Assembly (NCBI RefSeq): GCF_002879645.1
Contig: NZ_PNRE01000100.1
Location: forward strand, 62,001 to 126,000
DNA length: 64,000 nt
DNA from: Halomonas heilongjiangensis
GTDB lineage: Bacteria > Pseudomonadota > Gammaproteobacteria > Pseudomonadales > Halomonadaceae
Direction of reading: 5' to 3'
Shown: in pieces, positions 58,915 through 64,000 of the stretch
Layout of the letters: each line of letters opens with the position of its first letter
Numbering within the stretch: the stretch's first letter is position 1
Translations under genes and position numbers: made by a program
The notes under the pieces: model-generated
Database searches by the model: none
Seen by the model: only the letters and a program-made list of their open reading frames with translations
Told to the model about the DNA's origin: nothing

Positions 58915-60011
58915 CAGGCCACCTTCTTCTTCAGCCGCCAGGCCGCCAGGGCGAAGACCAGCAGGGTGTAGACGGCGACGATGGCGATGCTCGGCCACAG
59001 CACCTCGAGCCCGACGCCCTTGAGCACCACGCCACGGGAGATATCGACGAAGTAGCGGCCCGGAAAGGCCAGGGTGTAGAGCTGGACCACATAGGGCATG
59101 GTGAAGATCGGAAACAGCATGCCCGAGAACAGGATGGAGGGCATCAGGGTCACGATCAGCACGGCCAGCAGGGCGACCAGCTGGGTACGGGTCACGGCCG
59201 ACACCAGCAGGCCGATCCCCAGGGTACAGAGCACGTACAGCAGCGATATCGCCAACAGGAAAGCGACGCTGCCCCGGAACGGCACCCCGAACCAGAGAAA
59301 ACCGACGGCGATCACCATCGCCATCTGCACGAAGGCGATGATCGCGTAGGGAATCAGCTTGCCGGCGAGAAACTCGACGGAGGAGAGCGGCGAGGCATAG
59401 ATCTGCGCAATGGTGCCGGTCTCCTTCTCCCGCACCAGGGCGAGCGCGGTGAGCAGCGGCGGGAAGGCCATCAGGATCACGGCATAGAGGCCGGGCACCA
59501 CGGTGTGCACGCTGCTGAGCGAGGGGTTGTACCAGACGCGGGTTTCCAGCTGCAGGGCCGGCGGCCCCGCTGCATGGCCGAAGCCGCTGGCGATGGCCAG
59601 CGCATGACTGCTGACCAGCGTCGCCGTGGCGGAATAGGTGCCGTCCACCAGCAGTTGGAGCGGGCTCGGCTCATGGCGGGTGAGGGCGCGTTCGAAACCA
59701 GGCGGGATGATCAGCGCCAAGCGGATCTCGCCGCGTTGCAGGGCTCGCTCCACTGCATGCGGGTCGGTCAACTCACGCTCGAGTTGGAAGACGCCGCTCG
59801 CCGTGAACGCTTCCGTGAGTTGTCGACTGGCGGGGGTGTGGTCCTCATCCAGTACGCCCAGGGTGATGTCGTCGACATCGAGCGTGATCGCATAGCCGAA
59901 CAACAGCAGCATGATCAACGGCATGATCAACGCGACCCCGACGGTGATCGGGTCGCGCAGTACGTCTTTCGCCTCCTTGGTCGCCACGGCGGCGATGCGC
60001 CTCGGGTTCAT
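58914..60011 (-). CDS. ABC-2 type exporter permease 1
   Basis: 365 residues, same fold: first helix VGVALIMPLIMLLLFGYAITL, periplasmic domain (LGVLDEDHTPASRQLTEAF), five helices, with REKETGTIAQIYASPLSS. YbhS-like. Overlaps the end of the ATPase gene by four bases and permease 2 by one codon, so translation of the operon is coupled. Confidence 0.9.
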   Translation of the reverse strand: MNPRRIAAVATKEAKDVLRDPITVGVALIMPLIMLLLFGYAITLDVDDITLGVLDEDHTPASRQLTEAFTASGVFQLERELTDPHAVERALQRGEIRLALIIPPGFERALTRHEPSPLQLLVDGTYSATATLVSSHALAIASGFGHAAGPPALQLETRVWYNPSLSSVHTVVPGLYAVILMAFPPLLTALALVREKETGTIAQIYASPLSSVEFLAGKLIPYAIIAFVQMAMVIAVGFLWFGVPFRGSVAFLLAISLLYVLCTLGIGLLVSAVTRTQLVALLAVLIVTLMPSILFSGMLFPIFTMPYVVQLYTLAFPGRYFVDISRGVVLKGVGLEVLWPSIAIVAVYTLLVFALAAWRLKKKVA

Positions 60012-61708
60012 GATGCCAGCTCCCGCTGTGCGTGCTCGATATGGCCGAGGAAGACCGCTTCCATGCCGGCATCGGCCGGAAGCCGCAATGCCTGGCGCAG
60101 CTGCTCGAGGGTGCCAAGGGCGACCAGGCGGCCCTGGTGCATCAACCCCAGACGGTGGCAGTAGCTCGCCTCTTCCAGGTAATGGGTGGTGACGAACACC
60201 GTCATGCCGCCGCTGGCCAGGGTCTGGATCAGCTGCCAGAAGCGCTGACGGTTGAGCGGATCGACGCCGGAGGTAGGCTCGTCCAGAAACAGCACGGCCG
60301 GGCCGTGCAGGATGCTGCAGGCCAGCGCCAGGCGCTGGCGTACCGCCGCCGACAGCTCACTGACCCGGCGTGCCTCCATCCCGGTCAGGGCCGTCATCCC
60401 ACTGGCCCACTCGATCGTCTGGCGTCGACGCTTGCCGCCAAGGCCGTAGGCGCCGGCGAAGAAGCGCAGGTTTTCGGCCACCGTGAGATCCGGGTAGAGC
60501 GAGAAGCGCTGCGACATGTAGCCGATGCGGCTACGCAGGGCACGTGCCTGCCGGTTCACCGAGAGGCCGGCGACGAAGGCCTCGCCATCGCTGGGCATCA
60601 GCAACCCGCAGAAGACCCGGATCAGGGTGGTCTTGCCGGCCCCGTTGGGTCCCAGCCAGCCGATCACCTCGCCCGGCGGCACACTGACCGAGACTCGGTC
60701 AACGGCAGTGAAGTCGCCGAACCGCACGCAGAGTCGTTCCGCCCGCACCTCGCCACCCTGCGTTTCCATGACGGCCGGTGACACCGGCGGCGGCGCTGCT
60801 GCCGCTGCTGTGCTCAGGGCGATGAAGGTCTCCTCCAAGCCTGGCTCGGCAGGCGTCAGAGTGGCGAGCCCGCGCAGCCGCGCCAGGGTGGCCGGCGGCA
60901 GGTCGGCACCGGCATGCAACTGGATGCGCAATCGGTCCGCCAACCACTGCAGATTCAGCACCTCGGGGGCATCGCGCAGGATGGCCTGCACGGCGGCGGT
61001 CATGGCGGTCCGCACCTCGTAGATCCGCCCCTGGACCCGGGCACGCAACTGCGCCGGGGTGTCCACCGCCAGCACCCGGCCCTGGTCGAGAAAGGCGAGC
61101 CGGTCACAGTATTCCGCTTCGTCCATGTAGGGGGTGCTGACCACCACCGTGCTGCCGTGTTGCTGGTAACGCCGCAGCAGTTGCCAGAGCTCACGGCGCG
61201 ACACGGGATCGACGCCCAGGCTGGGCTCGTCGAGCAGCAGCAACGGTGGGGCATGAATCAGGTTGGCGCACAGCGAGAGCTTCTTGCGCATGCCGCCGGA
61301 GAGCTTGCCGGCGGGTCGGTCGAGGTAGGCCTGTAGCCCGGCCATGGCCAGCAGTTCGTGGCTGCGGCCGGCAAAATCCTGCGCCGCGACGCCGCGGATA
61401 CGGGCGGCAAACTGCAGGTTCTCGAGGACGCTGAGCCGGTCATAGAGCGTGAAGCCCTGTGACATGTAGCCGACCCGGGCATTCACCTCGGCCGCCTGGC
61501 GCACCGTGTCGAAGCCGAGCACCGTCGCCTGACCCTCGCTGGGATCCAGGATCGCCGCCCACAGCTGCATGAGCGTGGTCTTGCCGGCGCCGTCCGGGCC
61601 CAGCAGCCCGAAGATTTCGCCCTGCTGGACCGCCAGCTCGACCCCTGTGAGCACCTGGCGGCCGGCGAAGCGCCGCCCCAGCCCGGTGGTGCGGATCACT
61701 GCGGTCAT
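60008..61708 (-). CDS. ABC exporter ATP-binding protein, two fused ATPase domains
   Basis: 566 residues. Domain 1 (about 1-235): Walker A GPDGAGKTT, signature LSGGMRKKL, Walker B LLLLDEPSLGVDP. Domain 2 (about 325-555): Walker A GPNGAGKTT, Walker B VLFLDEPTSGVDP, but its signature reads LSAAVRQRL instead of LSGGxxxR. YbhF-like. The degenerate signature would weaken one of the two ATP sites. The start at 61708 overlaps the HlyD stop (ATGA). Confidence 0.9.
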   Translation of the reverse strand: MTAVIRTTGLGRRFAGRQVLTGVELAVQQGEIFGLLGPDGAGKTTLMQLWAAILDPSEGQATVLGFDTVRQAAEVNARVGYMSQGFTLYDRLSVLENLQFAARIRGVAAQDFAGRSHELLAMAGLQAYLDRPAGKLSGGMRKKLSLCANLIHAPPLLLLDEPSLGVDPVSRRELWQLLRRYQQHGSTVVVSTPYMDEAEYCDRLAFLDQGRVLAVDTPAQLRARVQGRIYEVRTAMTAAVQAILRDAPEVLNLQWLADRLRIQLHAGADLPPATLARLRGLATLTPAEPGLEETFIALSTAAAAAPPPVSPAVMETQGGEVRAERLCVRFGDFTAVDRVSVSVPPGEVIGWLGPNGAGKTTLIRVFCGLLMPSDGEAFVAGLSVNRQARALRSRIGYMSQRFSLYPDLTVAENLRFFAGAYGLGGKRRRQTIEWASGMTALTGMEARRVSELSAAVRQRLALACSILHGPAVLFLDEPTSGVDPLNRQRFWQLIQTLASGGMTVFVTTHYLEEASYCHRLGLMHQGRLVALGTLEQLRQALRLPADAGMEAVFLGHIEHAQRELAS

Positions 61709-62661
61709 GGTGGCACGACCAGGGTGTCGGGCCACGGTGCCTCGTCCTGCCAGCGGAGCCAGGCGTCGGCCGGCATGCCGGGCTTGAGCACGCCGTCGGG
61801 ATTGGTGACCCGCAGGGTCACTCCGAAGACGGTACGCGCCCGCTCGTCGGGCAGGTGAGTGTCGCGTGGGGTGAACTGGGCCTGGCCGTCGATGGCACTG
61901 ACCTCGGCTTCGAAGTAGCGGTTCGGGAAGGCATTGACCCGCACCCGGGCCGGGGCACCGAGCCGAACCCGGCCCAGCACCTGTTCGGTCACGTAGATCT
62001 TCAGCCGGGGGCGGCCCAGGTCGACCAGCACGCCCAGTGACTGTCCCGGCGCGACCACCTCGCCGATCTCCACCGCCTTGACCAGCACGGTGGCATCGAG
62101 GGGGCTGCGCAGCAGCGTCTTGTCGAGCTGGAGGGCGAGCTGGCTGCGTTGCTGCCGCAGCGCCTCCAGATTGGCGGTGGCCTCTGCTCGCTGCGCTTGC
62201 AGTACCTCGACTTCGCCCGACGCCTCGCGGCGGCGATCTTCGCTGTGCTCCAACTGCTGCGCGGGGATCGCGCCGGTGCGACGCAGGGTGCGCGCGCGTT
62301 GCAGCTCGGCCTCGGCATTGCCGAGATGGTGGCGTGCCGTGTCGAGCATGCGCTCGAGCCGAACCACTGCCTGTTCACCGGCACTCAGGCGCGCCTCGAG
62401 TTCGGCCTGTTGCAGGCGAATGAGGCGATCGTCCAGGCGGATCAGCTCGGCCCCCTCGCCGACGGTCCGGCCCTCGACCAGAGAACTTTCCACCACGCGT
62501 CCGGGGATTTCGGCGGCAAGGCGGATCTCGGTGGCTTCGATACGGCCACTGCCATACAGCAAGCCGGGCGGCAGTTCCGCCGGTCGCAGCGCCAGGAAGC
62601 CCAGATAGCCGCCGGCGGCGAGCAGCATGATCGCCGCGATCGTCCACAGCGAGTATCGCAT
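61705..62661 (-). CDS. HlyD-family periplasmic adaptor protein
   Basis: 318 residues. N-terminal anchor helix (LWTIAAIMLLAAGGYLGFLAL), lipoyl-like motif GRVVESSLVEGRTVGEGAEL, a coiled coil of about 100 residues (QQAELEARLSAGEQAVV onward) and the second half-motif LLRSPLDATVLVKAVEIGEVV. YbhG-like. GGAG lies 5 nt before the ATG. First gene of the exporter operon; it links the inner-membrane transporter to an outer-membrane channel not encoded here. Confidence 0.9.
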   Translation of the reverse strand: MRYSLWTIAAIMLLAAGGYLGFLALRPAELPPGLLYGSGRIEATEIRLAAEIPGRVVESSLVEGRTVGEGAELIRLDDRLIRLQQAELEARLSAGEQAVVRLERMLDTARHHLGNAEAELQRARTLRRTGAIPAQQLEHSEDRRREASGEVEVLQAQRAEATANLEALRQQRSQLALQLDKTLLRSPLDATVLVKAVEIGEVVAPGQSLGVLVDLGRPRLKIYVTEQVLGRVRLGAPARVRVNAFPNRYFEAEVSAIDGQAQFTPRDTHLPDERARTVFGVTLRVTNPDGVLKPGMPADAWLRWQDEAPWPDTLVVPP

Positions 62662-62778
62662 TGCCGCTCCTATTGTCTCTGCACCTCCCCCCCCCTTCAT
62701 CTCGGGAGAGGTGTCGGCTGGAGAACCCTCCCACGATCAGTCCGCATTCGCTGCCGACATGGCAGGATCATGAACCCT

Positions 62779-63237
62779 TCAGAGATCCCGGGCGCGGTTG
62801 GTCTGGTGGACCAGGCGCATCGCTTCATGCTGCTCCAGCTTCAGCAGCTCACCGATCAGCTCGCGCGTCTCGGGAATCTCGGCACGCCCCTCGAGATAGC
62901 GGTAGAAGCCGATGACCTGACTGTGGAGATCGAAGATTTCCTGGCAGATCTCGTCGAAGCTCATCTCCGCATAGGGCGCGCTGCACGACAGGTGGGACTT
63001 GATGGGCGCGTAGGAAATGTAGTCGTAGAGCCAGGTATTCAATGCCTTGGGGGCGGCCTGCCCCTCGAAGCCGGCCACGGCCCTTTCCAGGGCCGCCTCG
63101 TGTTCCGCCAGATACTCCAGCAGCCACTTGGCGCGCTCTTCCTCCTGCTGTGTTGAGCAGTGCTGCAGGCACTCAGCCAAGTGTTGATGCAATGCCCGTG
63201 TCCACTCGACCACATCGTGAAAGGTTGAAACGTACAT
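62779..63237 (-). CDS. His-rich helical protein with FNR-type promoter
   Basis: 152 residues, almost all helix: MYVSTFHDVVEWTRALHQHL, AECLQHCSTQQEEERAKWLL, YLAEHEAALERAVAGFE, EICQEIFDLHSQVIGFYRYL. Regularly placed His, Glu and Cys suggest a ferritin-like or other metal-binding helix bundle; I do not recognise the exact family. The ATG at 63237 is used because the predicted transcript begins near 63291. Lies 117 nt before the exporter operon on the same strand and may be co-transcribed with it. Confidence 0.65.
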   Translation of the reverse strand: MYVSTFHDVVEWTRALHQHLAECLQHCSTQQEEERAKWLLEYLAEHEAALERAVAGFEGQAAPKALNTWLYDYISYAPIKSHLSCSAPYAEMSFDEICQEIFDLHSQVIGFYRYLEGRAEIPETRELIGELLKLEQHEAMRLVHQTNRARDL

Positions 63238-63297
63238 CGGTCGATCTCGCTTGAGGAGCCGGGGGGATGGCTCAGGTGAGGAGGTAACAACGTTTTC

Positions 63298-63339
63298 AGC
63301 GTAGTCCAATGGCTCCCGGGTCGGCTTGATCCGCGTCAA
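63298..63339 (-). promoter_or_regulatory. Class II FNR/ANR-type promoter
   Basis: Box TTGAT-ccgc-GTCAA (63326-63339), one base from consensus. The minus-strand -10-like TACGCT at 63298-63303 is the same hexamer as at 47476-47481, and the centre distance is again 32 bp. The sequence around the -10 (ttcagcgtagtc) is shared with the 47.5-kb promoter. Confidence 0.6.
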
Positions 63340-63485
63340 GGCGAGCTGTGCTGGCCAGCCCGCATGTCCCATCGAGGTCGTCAAGATTGCCTGGCACCGA
63401 TCACCATGGAACACTGCGTCTCTAGTCGGTAGCCAAGCTGGTCCGCTGGGCGCTGTCGACGCCGTACCTGTTCCGGAGGTAAGTC

Positions 63486-64000
63486 ATGGCGGTGGGACCA
63501 TCCAGGCCTGGCGGGCTGAAGCGGGGACTGGCCACGCCGGAGTTCAACGTGACGCTGTTCGCCTTTCTGCTGAACTATCCGTGGGAGTTCCTGCAGGTGC
63601 CGCTCTTCGCCGGCATGCCGACCATGACGCACTGGGACGCGGTGCGCTTCTGCACCCGGGCGGCACTGGGGGACGTGCTCATCGCGCTCGTGGCCTTCTG
63701 GAGCGTGGCGGCTGTACGGCGGCGGGCCTGGATTCGTTGTCCCGATGCCCCGGCGCTATTCGGCTTCGTGGCAGTCGGCGTCGCGATCACGATAGGACTG
63801 GAGTGGCATGCCACCGTGCTCCAGGACCGCTGGCAATACGCTGAGCTGATGCCCACCCTCCCGCTGCTGGGAACGGGGCTGGCCCCACTGCTGCAGTGGC
63901 TCGTCTTGCCGCCGCTGCTCGTCTGGCTGGTGCATCGCCAGATGCTCGGCGAGCGTTGGCTGATGGCGTGCGGCGAGCGTGCCGGTGCGGGAAGCGAGGT
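63486..64000 (+). CDS. Multi-pass membrane protein, cut by the window end
   Basis: At least 171 residues, open to the end. It begins MAVGPSRPGGLKRGLATPEF and contains FLLNYPWEFLQVPLFAGMP, then CTRAALGDVLIALVAFWSV, LEWHATVLQDRWQYAELMP and LLGTGLAPLLQWLVLPPLL. About four or five helices. It resembles a widespread but unnamed membrane family; no function known. GGAGGT lies 6 nt before the ATG. Divergent from the His-rich helical protein across the FNR-type box. Confidence 0.7.
   Translation, partial: MAVGPSRPGGLKRGLATPEFNVTLFAFLLNYPWEFLQVPLFAGMPTMTHWDAVRFCTRAALGDVLIALVAFWSVAAVRRRAWIRCPDAPALFGFVAVGVAITIGLEWHATVLQDRWQYAELMPTLPLLGTGLAPLLQWLVLPPLLVWLVHRQMLGERWLMACGERAGAGSE

Noticed and set aside
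1-64000. Insertion sequences, integrases, tRNA or rRNA genes
   Set aside because: No transposase or integrase motif and no tRNA or rRNA sequence was recognised, so the direct-repeat scars cannot be tied to a known mobile element from this window alone.

Overview
The window looks like a chromosomal stretch of a moderately halophilic gammaproteobacterium, most likely Halomonas or a close relative. This is inferred from the high GC content, the seven-function Mrp sodium/proton antiporter operon, a second sodium/proton antiporter and a rich copper-resistance island; no rRNA or tRNA is present to confirm it. Every gene call comes from reading the translated sequence; no database search was run.

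Layout. 1-6.7 kb: a small cargo block (YHS protein, amphi-Trp protein, Na+/H+ antiporter, two flavin oxidoreductases) lying between an intact 111-residue gene (5760-6095) and a degraded partial copy of it (46-176). 6.8-9.4 kb: a reverse transsulfuration operon (cystathionine beta-synthase, then cystathionine gamma-lyase). 9.5-17.8 kb: single housekeeping or accessory genes (GNAT, DoxX, VOC, methyltransferase, PQQ dehydrogenase plus alpha/beta hydrolase, esterase) with gene remnants between them. 18.0-24.0 kb: mrpA/B-C-D-E-F-G, flanked by two copies of a roughly 95-100 bp segment made of the esterase 3' end and its terminator. 24.1-25.9 kb: a minus-strand group of small exported or membrane proteins and a beta-propeller protein. 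26.2-30.1 kb: mmsA, an omega-amino-acid aminotransferase and a divergent LysR regulator (beta-alanine or propionate-type catabolism).

30.2-43.9 kb: a lower-GC block that reads as a hydroxyproline catabolic locus. It has a polar-amino-acid ABC transporter, a DapA-family deaminase, a D-amino-acid-type FAD dehydrogenase, an aldehyde dehydrogenase, a proline-racemase-family epimerase with a Ser/Cys active site, a GntR regulator and three short-chain dehydrogenases. Two divergent promoters inside it carry the same palindromic operator directly downstream of the -10 box.

43.9-57.7 kb: a copper island. It has a CPx-type ATPase, a Gly/Met-repeat periplasmic protein, small His/Cys exported proteins, two multicopper oxidases, a lipoprotein, an extra Lgt, a cupredoxin, a two-component system, CopB and a DUF2933-type protein. 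57.8-64 kb: an ABC-2 drug-type exporter operon (HlyD, double ATPase, two permeases), a His-rich helical protein and a membrane protein cut by the window end.

The most notable signals not explained by gene content are: (i) three FNR/ANR-type boxes in the copper island and next to it, each with its centre exactly 32 bp from the centre of a -10-like hexamer, the geometry of class II FNR promoters; (ii) the direct-repeat scars around the Mrp operon and around the 0.1-5.7 kb block; (iii) the shared operator in the hydroxyproline locus; and (iv) matching TTTCAG-type direct repeats before the cupredoxin operon and copA.
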